Counted from the first letter of the stretch, positions 35,535 to 44,925 are shown. The stretch: 64,000 nucleotides of DNA from NCEH01 sp040049195 (GCF_040049195.1 NZ_JBDZDL010000001.1), one strand, 5' to 3'. A program made the numbers and translations. Notes: generated by a model from the letters alone, not told the origin.

Positions 35535-36248
35535 TCACTTCTTGCGGAAGACGTCGAGCCGGACGACTTCGGCACCGCCGGAGGGGCGTTCTTCCTTGGC
35601 GGAATCCTTGCCACCCTTGGCCTCCTCGGCGCCCTTGGACGTGGCATCCGGGGAGGTGTCCTGAGCGGCGACCTTGCTGGTTGCGCTGGCAATGTCCGGG
35701 GCGATGGACTTCATGGCGAGCACGGATTCGTTCTGATCCCCGTCGCTCTTGTCGCCCGCGAGCTTGGCGGTGGCGAGGGCGGGTTCCGACCCCGCCCCGC
35801 GCAGCGGACGCACCGAAGCGCCCGTGCCGGGCAAGCGCGAGGGCGCTTCCGCGGGTGCGTGGTCGCCCGTTGTCTCGATCTCCTCGCCGCTGGCGAGTTC
35901 GAACTGGAGGCCGAAGCTCACCGAAGGGTCGAAGAAACCCTTGAGCGCGGAGAAGGGCACCAGCAGCCGTTCGGAAATTCCGCCGAACGAGAGGCCCACC
36001 TCGAAGGCGTGCTCGCTCACGTTCAGGTCCCAAAACTGGTGCTGGAGAACGATGGTCATCTCCTCGGGATATTTCTCGCGCATGCGCTGCGAGAGCCGAA
36101 CGCCGGGGGCCCGGGGATCGAAGGAGACGTAGAAATGATGGTCGCCCGGCAGTCCGTCGCGGGCGACGTCGGAGAGCACGCGGCGCACGACGCCGCGCAG
36201 GGCTTCCTGGGCCAGAAGATCGTACCGGATATGATCGACCGAAGACAT
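35535..36248 (-). CDS. sspB: Alpha-type ClpXP adaptor SspB
   Basis: SspB binds the ssrA tag and ClpX, delivering tagged proteins to ClpXP. From ATG 36248 the product is 237 aa. The tag-binding domain is about 1-150 (YDLLAQEALRGVVRRVL; HHFYVSFDPRAPGV; MTIVLQHQFWDL); a long acidic, Ser/Ala-rich linker follows; the ClpX-docking tail reads EVVRLDVFRKK. The tmRNA gene encoding the tag lies directly upstream, about 130 bases away on the same strand. Confidence 0.93.
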   Translation of the reverse strand: MSSVDHIRYDLLAQEALRGVVRRVLSDVARDGLPGDHHFYVSFDPRAPGVRLSQRMREKYPEEMTIVLQHQFWDLNVSEHAFEVGLSFGGISERLLVPFSALKGFFDPSVSFGLQFELASGEEIETTGDHAPAEAPSRLPGTGASVRPLRGAGSEPALATAKLAGDKSDGDQNESVLAMKSIAPDIASATSKVAAQDTSPDATSKGAEEAKGGKDSAKEERPSGGAEVVRLDVFRKK

Positions 36249-36345
36249 GGGGTGTGATGCTCGCGGCCGGTGCCCGTTGCGGACGAGACCCGCGCCGCGG
36301 AAAAGGCGTGTCGCCCCTCGGCCCACGGACATGAGACCCATCCCC

Positions 36346-36378
36346 CTTCTCCGAAGGTCCGGCCGGCCCTTGGAGAAG
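36346..36378 (-). terminator. Hairpin just downstream of tmRNA
   Basis: CTTCTCC plus AAGG arms (36346-36357 and 36368-36378) pair around a 10-base loop with one bulged base. It lies next to the predicted 3' end of the tmRNA coding piece. No T-run follows, so it may terminate weakly or mark a processing site. Confidence 0.42.
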
Positions 36379-36703
36379 TGGAGGCTTCTGTTGCCAGGTG
36401 CCTCCGAACCCCGCCTAGCCAGTGCTACCCGGTAGGACTTTTATTTCGGTACCTTTACCGCTCACGCGGCAACGGCAACCGGAGCATAGTTGTCATTCGC
36501 AACTATAGGTCGGCCCGATATCGGCGGAACCATGCCGAGCGAAAGAAAGCCCTTTACACCCTCGTCGATCCTATTTCGCCCCCGCCGCAACCCGCAAAGC
36601 TTTACGAAATCACGGGTTCTGGTGGAGGCGCCGGGTACTGCCCCCGGGTCCGAAAGGTTTATTCCGACAACCATTTATCGCCATATCTGGCTTGCGCCAG
36701 CGC
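36379..36703 (-). ncRNA. ssrA: Permuted two-piece tmRNA (alpha-type)
   Basis: tmRNA rescues stalled ribosomes and tags their products. The gene is circularly permuted. First comes the acceptor piece, from about 36703 to a genomically encoded CCA (36620-36622), containing the T-arm-like CCCGGGGGCAGTACCCGG. After a spacer of about 36 bases, the coding piece starts at 36583 with GGGGGCGAAATAGGATCGAC. GGGGGCG pairs with CGCCTCC, giving a G3-U70 pair, the alanine identity element. The tag frame is 36462-36500 on the minus strand and reads ANDNYAPVAVAA then TGA. The 3' stem (36380-36385 with 36400-36405) closes the piece. A -10-like TATATT lies at 36708-36713. End positions are approximate. Confidence 0.93.
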
Positions 36704-36785
36704 AACGAATATAGGGCCCGGGCCGGCATGATGAAAGGGGCAAGCCGGGCTTTTCCTGCCATGGCGGCGGAATGCCCCGCCCCCT

Positions 36786-37739
36786 CTAGCCTCCCGAAAG
36801 GGGGTGCAGGTCGCGCACCATGTCCTTCAGCCGCTCGTCCAGCACATGGGTGTAGATCTGGGTGGTGGAAATGTCGGCGTGGCCGAGCAGGGTCTGCACG
36901 ATCCGCAGGTCCGCCCCATGGGCCAGAAGATGGCTCGCGAAGGCGTGGCGCAGCACGTGCGGCGAGAGCTTGGCCGGATCGAGACCGGCGGCCACCGCGA
37001 GGTCTTTGAGGTCGCGCGCGGTCTGCTGGCGGGTCACGTGGCCGGATTTCGCGCCGGTGGGAAACAGCCATTTCGAGGCGTCCAGCCCGGCGGCGCGGCG
37101 CCCGTCCAGATAGGCCGACATGATCGCTTTGGCGGGTCCGCTCAGGGGCACGAGCCGGTCCTTGTTGCCCTTGCCGGTCACGATGATGGCGTCCGATCGC
37201 GTCCGCGCCGCGGTGGCGGGAAGCGCGATCAGTTCCGAAATGCGCAGGCCGGTCGCATACAGAAGCTCGATGCAGCAGGCGACCCGCAGCCGGCGCAGTG
37301 ACTCGCCCTGCGTTTCGGCCTCGGCGACGCGCGCGTGGGCTGTCTCGATGAGGCGGCTCACCTCATCCACGCTGAGCACCTTGGGCAGGGGCCGGCCCCG
37401 TTTAGGACCCTCAAGAACGGCGGCGGGATCGTCGCTGCGGTGCCCCTCCGCATAGAGGAAGCGGTAGAGCTGGCGGATCGCGGAAAGGCGGCGCGCCACC
37501 GTGGTGCTCTTGAAGCCGCGGGCGGAAAGATCGGCGAGATAGGCCCTCAGCACCGGTGTGGCGGCGGCCGCGACGGTGTCGCCCTGTGCGCCGAGAAAGG
37601 TCGAAAAATCCTTGAGGTCGCGGCGATAGGCCTCGAGCGTGTTGGCGCTTGCGCCGCGCTCCACGGCCTGCATATCGAGAAACAAGGCCAGCGGCCCGCT
37701 GCCGGAAATGCCGGTGCGGGAGGAGCCGGCCTTGGTCAT
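36786..37739 (-). CDS. xerD: Tyrosine recombinase XerD
   Basis: XerD resolves chromosome dimers at dif with XerC and FtsK. The 317-aa protein has the N-terminal SAM-like core-binding domain (FLDMQAVERGASANTLEAYRRDL) and the catalytic domain with Arg in ATGLRISEL, HVLRHAFASHLL, the second His in LGHADISTTQIYTH and the nucleophile Tyr there. It is a housekeeping recombinase, not a phage integrase: it faces aroK-aroB, the usual rhizobial order, and no att repeats are seen. Confidence 0.93.
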   Translation of the reverse strand: MTKAGSSRTGISGSGPLALFLDMQAVERGASANTLEAYRRDLKDFSTFLGAQGDTVAAAATPVLRAYLADLSARGFKSTTVARRLSAIRQLYRFLYAEGHRSDDPAAVLEGPKRGRPLPKVLSVDEVSRLIETAHARVAEAETQGESLRRLRVACCIELLYATGLRISELIALPATAARTRSDAIIVTGKGNKDRLVPLSGPAKAIMSAYLDGRRAAGLDASKWLFPTGAKSGHVTRQQTARDLKDLAVAAGLDPAKLSPHVLRHAFASHLLAHGADLRIVQTLLGHADISTTQIYTHVLDERLKDMVRDLHPLSGG

Positions 37740-37749
37740 GGCCCGTGCC

Positions 37750-37893
37750 TCACTTCTGGAAGCGGTCGTTTGGGACCGTGATTGTCACGTCCCGCGTGAC
37801 CGGTTCCACCTTGGTGGCGAGCCAATAGGCGCCACCATAGACCAGGGCTACGAGGATAGCGATCGCCGCCAGAAGGCGGATCAGACTGGGCAC
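37750..37893 (-). CDS. Tiny conserved membrane protein upstream of xerD
   Basis: From GTG 37893 the product is 47 aa: one membrane helix (LIRLLAAIAILVALVYGGAY) followed by a short periplasmic tail (VEPVTRDVTITVPNDRFQK). A similar small membrane protein occurs between xerD and aroK in related genomes, to my recollection; its function is unknown and it is sometimes mislabelled a histidine kinase. The GTG is preceded by AGG ten bases upstream. It ends 10 bases before xerD and should be cotranscribed. Confidence 0.7.
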   Translation of the reverse strand: MPSLIRLLAAIAILVALVYGGAYWLATKVEPVTRDVTITVPNDRFQK

Positions 37894-38081
37894 GGTGCGA
37901 TTTACCTGCGTTCTGCCTTGCCTGCGTTCCACGCGAATCGCCGGCCGGCGCTGCGCTCTGAACAGGTGACATGCGCGCGCGCCTCTTTCAACCGCCATTG
38001 CCCCCCCGCCACGGCAATGCTAGTGCGCTTTTTTCGCGCTTCGCGTCCATTTTGAAGCCACGCGTGCGGACGGAGGTATCT

Positions 38082-38693
38082 TTGAGCAGCGAGAGCGAGC
38101 GAGAGCCAGGTGCGATGCCGGAACCGGCGTCGAATGGCGCCCTCCTGGCTCGGCTGGGCCGCCGTTCGATCGTGCTCGTCGGCATGCCGGGCGCGGGAAA
38201 ATCGTCCGTCGGCCGCCGCCTCGCCAAGCGGCTGGCGCTGCCGTTCGTGGATGCGGACGAGGAAATCGTCCGTGCCGCCGGCATGAGCATTCCGGAAATC
38301 TTCGCCAGCCGGGGCGAAGCCGAATTTCGCGAGGGCGAAAAGCGCGTGGTCGCCCGCCTGCTGCAATCCGGCCCCATGGTGATCGCTACCGGCGGGGGCG
38401 CCTTCATGAGCGCCGAGACGCGCGCCGCCATCTCCGCGGCGGGGGTTTCCGTGTGGCTGGAGGCGGACCTTCACACCTTGCTGCGCCGGGTGAAGAAGCG
38501 CAACGACCGGCCGCTGCTCGCCCAAGGGGACGCGGAAGCCAAGCTTGCCGATTTGCTGGCCGCGCGCGGACATATCTATGCCCTTGCCGACGTGCGGGTG
38601 GAATCCCGGGACGTCGTCCATGAAACCGTGGTGGAAGAAGTGATCGCCGCCGTGACGCGCCACTTCACGCCGACCCAGGACCAGACCCCATGA
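38082..38693 (+). CDS. aroK: Shikimate kinase
   Basis: AroK phosphorylates shikimate on the way to chorismate and the aromatic amino acids. Walker A GMPGAGKS is at 34-41, with DADEEIVRAAGMSIPEIF, EFREGEKRVV and TGGGAF following. The start is TTG 38082, chosen because a perfect GGAGG lies five bases before it (203 aa). ATG 38115 (192 aa) is the alternative and contains the whole kinase. It overlaps aroB by four bases (ATGA). Confidence 0.95.
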   Translation: MSSESEREPGAMPEPASNGALLARLGRRSIVLVGMPGAGKSSVGRRLAKRLALPFVDADEEIVRAAGMSIPEIFASRGEAEFREGEKRVVARLLQSGPMVIATGGGAFMSAETRAAISAAGVSVWLEADLHTLLRRVKKRNDRPLLAQGDAEAKLADLLAARGHIYALADVRVESRDVVHETVVEEVIAAVTRHFTPTQDQTP

Positions 38694-39841
38694 CGCGCCT
38701 TGCCGCCTCTTCTTCCGTTGCCGCCCCAGGAACGGGCGTGCGCACCGTGCGGGTGGATCTCGCCGGCCGGCCCTACGACATCGTCATTGGACCCGGCCTG
38801 CTCCGCGGAATCGGCGCGCGCATCGCCGCCCTGCGGCCGGGCGCGCGGGTGGCCATCGTCACCGATGAAAATGTGGCCGAGCAGCATCTCGGCACGGTGG
38901 AGGCGGCGCTGGCGGGCGCGGGCATCGCCCATTCGGCCGTGATCGTGGCACCGGGCGAGAAGTCCAAGAGCTACAAGGGCCTGGAGCAGGTCACAGAGGG
39001 CCTGATCGCGGCCCGCATCGAGCGGCGCGACCTGGTGCTGGCGCTCGGCGGCGGCGTGGTGGGGGATCTTGCGGGCTTTGCCGCGGCTGTCGTGCGGCGC
39101 GGCGTGGACGTGGTCCAGGCGCCGACCACGCTGCTCTCCCAAGTGGATTCTTCAGTCGGCGGCAAGACCGGCATCAATTCCCCCCAGGGCAAGAATCTCG
39201 TGGGTGCGTTCCACCAGCCGGTGCTGGTGGTGGCGGACACCGCCGCGCTCGACACGCTGCCGGCGCGCGAGGTGCGCGCGGGGTATGCGGAAGTCGCCAA
39301 ATACGGCCTGCTGGGCGATGCGTCCTTCTTCGGCTGGTTGGAGGCGCACGGCGCCGAAGTGCTGGCCGGCGGCGACGCGCGGGTGGAGGCGGTCGCCGCG
39401 AGCTGCGCCGCAAAGGCCGCCATCGTCGCCCGCGACGAGAAGGAAACCGGCGACCGGGCCCTGCTCAATCTCGGCCACACCTTCGGCCATGCCCTCGAAG
39501 CGGGCGCCGGCTTCTCCAACCGGCTGCTCCATGGGGAGGCGGTCTCGATCGGCATGGCACTCGCCTTCGCCTTCTCGGCGCGGCTCGGCTTGTGCAACGG
39601 GCAGGATGTGGTGCGCGCCACACGCCATCTGGAAGCCCTCGGCCTGCCGACCCGCATCGCCGACGTGCCGGGCGACCTGCCGGATACCGACGGGCTGATG
39701 ATGCTGATCGCCCAGGACAAGAAGGTCAGCCGTGGCGCGCTGACCTTCATCCTGGTGCGCGGCATCGGCGAGGCGTTCATCGCCAGGGATGTGGATGGTA
39801 ACGAGGTCCGTGCTTTTCTGGAACTGATGCGGCGGGCGTGA
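38690..39841 (+). CDS. aroB: 3-Dehydroquinate synthase
   Basis: AroB converts DAHP to 3-dehydroquinate, the second shikimate-pathway step, using NAD and a divalent metal. The 383-aa protein shows the NAD site LALGGGVVGDLAGFAA, PTTLLSQVDSSVGGKTGIN, the metal-ligand region LLNLGHTFGHALE, then LLHGEAVSIGM. It is translationally coupled to aroK. The first 20 residues are a poorly conserved Ala/Ser/Val stretch. Confidence 0.97.
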   Translation: MTRLAASSSVAAPGTGVRTVRVDLAGRPYDIVIGPGLLRGIGARIAALRPGARVAIVTDENVAEQHLGTVEAALAGAGIAHSAVIVAPGEKSKSYKGLEQVTEGLIAARIERRDLVLALGGGVVGDLAGFAAAVVRRGVDVVQAPTTLLSQVDSSVGGKTGINSPQGKNLVGAFHQPVLVVADTAALDTLPAREVRAGYAEVAKYGLLGDASFFGWLEAHGAEVLAGGDARVEAVAASCAAKAAIVARDEKETGDRALLNLGHTFGHALEAGAGFSNRLLHGEAVSIGMALAFAFSARLGLCNGQDVVRATRHLEALGLPTRIADVPGDLPDTDGLMMLIAQDKKVSRGALTFILVRGIGEAFIARDVDGNEVRAFLELMRRA

Positions 39842-39883
39842 TATCGGTGTGCTGATCTGTGTTGCACACTGGGGGGTTGTGCC

Positions 39884-40999
39884 GTGCTGACCGAAAAGCT
39901 GCTGCCTGGGGTGCCGCTTGTCGAGAGCCCTTTCTTCGAGCGGGATGCGCCGGAGATTCTTCCTCCCCATTATCTGCGGGTGGCGCGCGATCTCAACGAG
40001 AAGGGCTTTGCCATCTTCGATTTCCCGGATCCCGATATCGAAGCCAAGATGGAGGGGATCAAGCGCGACTATCGGGATCGCTATGATTGGCAGGCCTGGC
40101 GCGACGGCAAGCTCAACAGCTTGCGCCTTCAGGACGCTTGGAAAAGCGATCCGCGCGTGCGTGAAATCGCCGCGAATCCCGATGTCCTCGACATGATTTC
40201 GGCGATCTACGGCCGCGAGGCGTTCGCCTTCCAAACATTGAATTTCGCGGTGGGGACGCAGCAGGAAGCCCATAGCGACCACGCGCATTTCAACTCGATC
40301 CCAGATCGCTTCATGTGCGGCGTTTGGCTCGCCTTCGAAGATGTGGATTCGGAGAATGGACCCCTATTCTACTATCCCGGATCTCATCGCTGGCCGAGCT
40401 ACCAGAACGAGCACCTGGGCGTCTCCTATAAGCAGATCGACGGCCATTTCCGCGAATATAGAAAATATGTCCGGCTCTGGAACGAGCTTGCAGCCCAGGA
40501 GGGGATCCAGCGCGAGATTTTTCGTGCCCGCAAGGGACAGGCCCTGCTGTGGTCGGCGAACATCCTTCATGGCGGTTCCGCGCAGGTCGATCCCTCCCGG
40601 ACGCGCTGGAGCCAAGTCACCCATTACTTTTTCAAGGGGTGTTCGTATACCACGCCGGTCGCCAACGACACGTTCCAGGGGCGCATCCTCTATCGCGACG
40701 TCCAGGATGTCCGCACCGGTGAACCGGTGCCGAATATGATCAGCGGTGAACCGCTCGATGCCCGCTTCCGCACCGCAATGCTTGAGCAATATGCCGCGTC
40801 GGCCTCATCTCCATCCCGCCTGCTCACCCTCATGCGAACCCTGGCCGCCTCGCCGTTTCGTGCGAATCAGGAATTGCCGACCGGGTTCGATCCGCTCGGC
40901 TATCTCGCCGGCAATCCGGACCTGCTGGATGCGGACATTGACCCCTATGAACATTTCCTCGCGTTCGGCCGCAAAGAAGGGCGCTCATGGAGCCTGTAA
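39884..40999 (+). CDS. PhyH-type Fe(II)/2-oxoglutarate dioxygenase with C-terminal NPDL repeat
   Basis: The 371-aa protein has a phytanoyl-CoA-dioxygenase-like fold with iron ligands H130-S-D132 (EAHSDHAHF) and H229 (NILHGG), and a 2-oxoglutarate Arg near 238. Residues about 330-370 are an extra module (FDPLGYLAGNPDL ... HFLAFGRKEGR) of a type also seen at the ends of glycosyltransferases and other surface-polysaccharide proteins. That points to modification of a cell-surface molecule, but this is inference. It starts with GTG 39884 after GGGGGG. It stands alone between aroB and lysC. Confidence 0.82.
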   Translation: MLTEKLLPGVPLVESPFFERDAPEILPPHYLRVARDLNEKGFAIFDFPDPDIEAKMEGIKRDYRDRYDWQAWRDGKLNSLRLQDAWKSDPRVREIAANPDVLDMISAIYGREAFAFQTLNFAVGTQQEAHSDHAHFNSIPDRFMCGVWLAFEDVDSENGPLFYYPGSHRWPSYQNEHLGVSYKQIDGHFREYRKYVRLWNELAAQEGIQREIFRARKGQALLWSANILHGGSAQVDPSRTRWSQVTHYFFKGCSYTTPVANDTFQGRILYRDVQDVRTGEPVPNMISGEPLDARFRTAMLEQYAASASSPSRLLTLMRTLAASPFRANQELPTGFDPLGYLAGNPDLLDADIDPYEHFLAFGRKEGRSWSL

Positions 41000-41320
41000 G
41001 GCGCCGCGCGCAATGAGCCGTGTGCGCTGACGCCGCATCCCGGTTGCCGGAAGCGTGCGGGAGCGCTATGGAGGCGGCCACTTTCAAGAACCCGTGTCGT
41101 TCAACCGGGCGCGGGGAGGGTCAGGGAATGTGCCAGACGGCCGCCATCATCAGTGTTCCACACGCCGCCATGCGGTGCGGCATGGGCAAACGCGCGCGAA
41201 AATGATGCGCGCCTGACCGCGGAAGTGGCGCCACGCGCCGGCTGACGCAGGCAGGACCGCCGGCAGCGCGATGCCGGCTGAACCCAGATCCGAAAGCCCC
41301 TGTTAGAGAGAACGCGAGCC
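41000..41320. other. Intergenic DNA before lysC
   Basis: No supported gene in these 321 bases. A short GC-rich stretch (41157-41180) has imperfect dyads of little strength, and GAGAGAACGCGAGCC just before 41321 contains the lysC ribosome site. I see nothing else. Confidence 0.55.
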
Positions 41321-42580
41321 ATGGCTCGGCTTGTCATGAAGTTCGGCGGTACGTCCGTCGCCAATATCGAACGTATCCAGAACGTCGCCCGCCATGTGAA
41401 GCGCGAGGTGGATGCCGGCTACAGCGTCGTGGTGGTGGTTTCCGCCATGTCGGGCAAGACCAACGAACTGGTGGCCTGGTGCCGCGAGGCGTCCACGCTG
41501 CACGATGCGCGCGAATACGACGCCGTCGTCGCCTCGGGCGAGCAGGTGACGTCGGGACTGCTGGCGATTGCCCTGCAGGCGCGGGGCCTGAACGCACGGT
41601 CCTGGCAGGGCTGGCAGGTGCCGATTTCCACCGACGACGCCCACGGCTCCGCCCGCATCCTGGAGATCGACGGCGCGGCGCTGGGCGCGCGCCTGGATGA
41701 GGGCGAGGTGGCGGTGGTGGCCGGCTTCCAGGGCGTCCACTTGCCCTCGGGCCGCATCACGACGCTCGGGCGCGGGGGCTCGGACACCAGCGCGGTGGCG
41801 CTCGCCGCCGCCATCGGCGCGGAACGCTGCGACATCTATACCGATGTGGACGGCGTATATACAACCGATCCGCGTGTCGTGCAGCGCGCCAAGCGCATGA
41901 AGAGCATCGCGTTCGAGGAAATGCTGGAAATGGCGTCGCTCGGCGCCAAGGTGTTGCAGGTGCGCTCGGTGGAGCTGGCCATGGTGCACAAAGTGCGCAC
42001 CTTCGTGCGCTCCAGCTTCGAGGACCCGGACGCCCCGCACATGAGCACGGTCGAGGCGGCGGGTACGCTGATCTGCGACGAGGAGGAAATCGTGGCAAAC
42101 CAGATGGAATCGCAGGTGGTGACGGGCATCGCCTTCGCCAAGGACGAGGCGCAGGTCTCCATTCGCCGCGTCGCCGACAAGCCCGGCATCGCCGCCGCCG
42201 TGTTCGGCCCTCTGGCCGAGGCCCACATCAATGTGGACATGATCGTGCAGAACGTCTCGGCGGACGGCTTCACCGACATCACGTTCACGGTGCCTTCGGC
42301 CGATTATGAGCGGGCCCGCGCCGCGCTTGAAAATTCACGCGATGCCATCGGCTTCCAGGTGCTGGAAGGAGCCACCGACGTGACCAAGGTGTCGGTGATC
42401 GGCATCGGCATGCGCTCGCATGCGGGCGTCGCGGCGCAGGCGTTCCAGGCGCTGGCGGGCAAGGGAATCAACATCCGGGCCATCACCACGTCGGAGATCA
42501 AGATCTCGATCCTGATCGATGCCGCCTATACCGAACTTGCGGTGCGGACTCTCCATTCGCTATACGGTCTCGATAGCTGA
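41321..42580 (+). CDS. lysC: Aspartate kinase
   Basis: LysC phosphorylates aspartate, opening lysine, threonine, methionine and diaminopimelate synthesis. The 419-aa protein has KFGGTSVANIERI at the N-terminus, the active-site region GRGGSDTSAVALAAAIGA and DVDGVYTTDPRVV, and two C-terminal ACT domains (about 265-410; DKPGIAAAVFGPLAEAHINVDM and IGMRSHAGVAAQAFQALA) for feedback control. lysC-ptsP-prfA-prmC is a conserved order in this group. Confidence 0.97.
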   Translation: MARLVMKFGGTSVANIERIQNVARHVKREVDAGYSVVVVVSAMSGKTNELVAWCREASTLHDAREYDAVVASGEQVTSGLLAIALQARGLNARSWQGWQVPISTDDAHGSARILEIDGAALGARLDEGEVAVVAGFQGVHLPSGRITTLGRGGSDTSAVALAAAIGAERCDIYTDVDGVYTTDPRVVQRAKRMKSIAFEEMLEMASLGAKVLQVRSVELAMVHKVRTFVRSSFEDPDAPHMSTVEAAGTLICDEEEIVANQMESQVVTGIAFAKDEAQVSIRRVADKPGIAAAVFGPLAEAHINVDMIVQNVSADGFTDITFTVPSADYERARAALENSRDAIGFQVLEGATDVTKVSVIGIGMRSHAGVAAQAFQALAGKGINIRAITTSEIKISILIDAAYTELAVRTLHSLYGLDS

Positions 42581-42657
42581 TAATCGGTACTGCGGGGGCG
42601 GGTCATCGGCGGTCAAACGGGGTGAGAACGCCTCGCAACTCTTGAAGGATGCGGCCG

Positions 42658-44925
42658 ATGCGTGGCGCGCTCGGCGGGCCTCGGGTGCTGTTAAGACGTC
42701 TCCGCGAGGTCATGGCGGAGCCGGTCAGCGCCCAGGATCGCCTGGATAAGATCGTTGTCCTGATTGCCGCGAACATGGTGGCGGAGGTGTGCTCGGTCTA
42801 TGTGCTGCGCGTGGACCAGACGCTTGAGTTGTATGCCACCGAAGGTTTGAACCGCGATGCGGTTCACTTGACTGTCATGCGGGTGGATGAGGGCCTGGTC
42901 GGCCACGTGGCGCGCGAGGCGGAGTCGCTGGCGCTCTCGGATGCCCAGCATCATCCGGAATATTCCTACCGCCCGGAAACCGGCGAAGAAATCTACAATT
43001 CCTTCCTGGGCGTGCCGATCCTGCGGGCCGGCAACACGCTGGGCGTTCTGGTGGTGCAGAACCGCGCCCGCCGCACCTATGCGGAAGAGGAGATCGAGGC
43101 GCTCCAGACCACCGCCATGGTTCTGGCGGAGATGATCGCCTCGGGCGAACTGACCGCGCTCGCCAAGCCGGGCGCGGAACCGGCGGTGCGCCGGCCGCTG
43201 CATCTCACCGGCATCGCCTTGGCGGACGGGCTGGGCCTTGGCCATGTGGTGCTGCACGAGCCGCGCATCGTCGTCACCAATGTGATCGCCGACGATGTGC
43301 AGAAGGAAGTGGTGCGGCTCGACGGCGCCATCGGCAAGCTGCGCGCCTCCATCGACCTGCTGCTGGAGGATGACGGCCTCTCCAAGGCCGGCGAGCATCG
43401 CGAGATTCTCGAAGCCTATCGCATGTTCGCCCACGACCGGGGCTGGATGCACCGTATGCGCGAGGCGGTGCTCTCCGGCCTCACGGCGGAGGGGGCGGTG
43501 GAGCGCGTGCAATCCGACACGCGCGCCCGCATCATGCGCGCCTCCGACCCCTATCTGCGCGAGCGCCTGCATGATCTGGACGATCTCGCGAACCGCCTGC
43601 TGCGCGAACTGACCGGGCGCGCCCGCAGCGCCGACCGGACGGACCTGCCGGAAAACGCGGTGCTGGTGGCGCGCAACATGAGCCCGGCGGCGCTGCTGGA
43701 TTACGACCGCACCCGCATCCGTGGCCTGATCCTGGAAGAAGGCGGCACCACCAGCCACGTCACCATCGTCGCGCGTGCGCTCGGCATCGCGGCGGTCGGG
43801 CAGGTGGAGAATGCCGCCGGCCTCGCCGATCCCGGCGATCCGGTGATCGTGGACGGACAGGCCGGCGAAGTGCATCTGCGGCCGCCCGGCGATGTCGAGG
43901 CGGCTTATGCCGAGAAGGCGCGCTTCCGCGCCCGCCGGCAGGCTCAATATGCCGCACTGCGTGATCTGCCTTCGGTGACCAAGGACGGGGTGCAGGTGGA
44001 TCTCCACCTGAATGCCGGCCTGCTGGTGGATCTGCCCCATATCGCGGAAACCGGTGCTTCGGGCATCGGCCTGTTCCGCACCGAACTCCAGTTCATGATC
44101 GCCTCCACTTTTCCGCGCATCTCGGAACAGCTGAACCTGTACCGCGCGGTGCTGGATGCCGCCGACGGGCGGCCGGTCACCTTCCGCACGCTGGATATCG
44201 GCGGCGACAAGGTGCTGCCTTACATGCGCACCGTGGAGGAGGAGAATCCTGCGCTCGGCTGGCGCGCCATCCGCCTCGGCCTGGATCGTCCCGGCCTGCT
44301 GCGCAGCCAGCTGCGGGCGCTGCTGCGCGCGGGCGCGGGGCGCGAGCTGCGCATCATGTTCCCCATGATCGCGACGGCGGGCGAGTTCGACCAGGCAAAG
44401 TCGATCCTGGAGCGTGAGCTGACCCATCTGCGCAAGCATGGCCATGTGCTGCCGGAGCGGGTGTTCGTCGGCGCCATGGTCGAGGTGCCCTCGCTCCTGT
44501 TCGAGCTGGACGAGATTCTCTCGCGGGTGGACTTCCTCTCGGTCGGCTCCAACGATCTCGTCCAGTTCCTGTTCGCCGCCGACCGGGCGAACGTGCGGGT
44601 CGCGGAGCGGTTCGATCCGCTCTCGCCGGCGGCGCTGCGCGCCTTCCGCATGGTGGCGGAAGCCGGCGCGCGCCACGGCAAGCCGGTGACACTGTGCGGC
44701 GAGCTCGCCTCGCGCCCGCTGGAATCCATCGCCCTCGCCGCCCTCGGCTATCGGGCCCTGTCCCTGTCCCCGGCCGCCATCGGCCCGGTGAAGTCCACTT
44801 TGCTGCGGCTCGACGTGGAGGCCGCCCGCGCCATCCTGCTGCCGCTGCTGGCGGACACGACTGGCACGGTGGACGTTCGCGCCGCCCTGCGGACCTTCGC
44901 CGAACAGAGCGGATTGCTGCTTTGA
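42658..44925 (+). CDS. ptsP: PEP-protein phosphotransferase PtsP (EI-Ntr)
   Basis: PtsP is enzyme I of the nitrogen phosphotransferase system, passing phosphate from PEP to NPr. From ATG 42658 the product is 755 aa with a GAF domain (about 20-165), the phospho-His domain (GGTTSHVTIVARA, His367) and the PEP-binding barrel (GIGLFRTELQFM; FRTLDIGGDK; SVGSNDLVQFLFAADR). GAF binds glutamine in relatives. ATG 42649 is only nine bases earlier and abuts AAGG, whereas 42658 has that AAGG nine bases before it, so 42658 is preferred. Confidence 0.95.
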   Translation: MRGALGGPRVLLRRLREVMAEPVSAQDRLDKIVVLIAANMVAEVCSVYVLRVDQTLELYATEGLNRDAVHLTVMRVDEGLVGHVAREAESLALSDAQHHPEYSYRPETGEEIYNSFLGVPILRAGNTLGVLVVQNRARRTYAEEEIEALQTTAMVLAEMIASGELTALAKPGAEPAVRRPLHLTGIALADGLGLGHVVLHEPRIVVTNVIADDVQKEVVRLDGAIGKLRASIDLLLEDDGLSKAGEHREILEAYRMFAHDRGWMHRMREAVLSGLTAEGAVERVQSDTRARIMRASDPYLRERLHDLDDLANRLLRELTGRARSADRTDLPENAVLVARNMSPAALLDYDRTRIRGLILEEGGTTSHVTIVARALGIAAVGQVENAAGLADPGDPVIVDGQAGEVHLRPPGDVEAAYAEKARFRARRQAQYAALRDLPSVTKDGVQVDLHLNAGLLVDLPHIAETGASGIGLFRTELQFMIASTFPRISEQLNLYRAVLDAADGRPVTFRTLDIGGDKVLPYMRTVEEENPALGWRAIRLGLDRPGLLRSQLRALLRAGAGRELRIMFPMIATAGEFDQAKSILERELTHLRKHGHVLPERVFVGAMVEVPSLLFELDEILSRVDFLSVGSNDLVQFLFAADRANVRVAERFDPLSPAALRAFRMVAEAGARHGKPVTLCGELASRPLESIALAALGYRALSLSPAAIGPVKSTLLRLDVEAARAILLPLLADTTGTVDVRAALRTFAEQSGLLL

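Noticed and set aside
36786..37739. Phage or integrative-element integrase
   Set aside because: Housekeeping XerD by length, motifs and its place facing aroK-aroB; no att repeats, cargo or tRNA target nearby.
41020..41205. A 61-codon plus-strand frame before lysC
   Set aside because: No ribosome site and no sequence features; likely chance.
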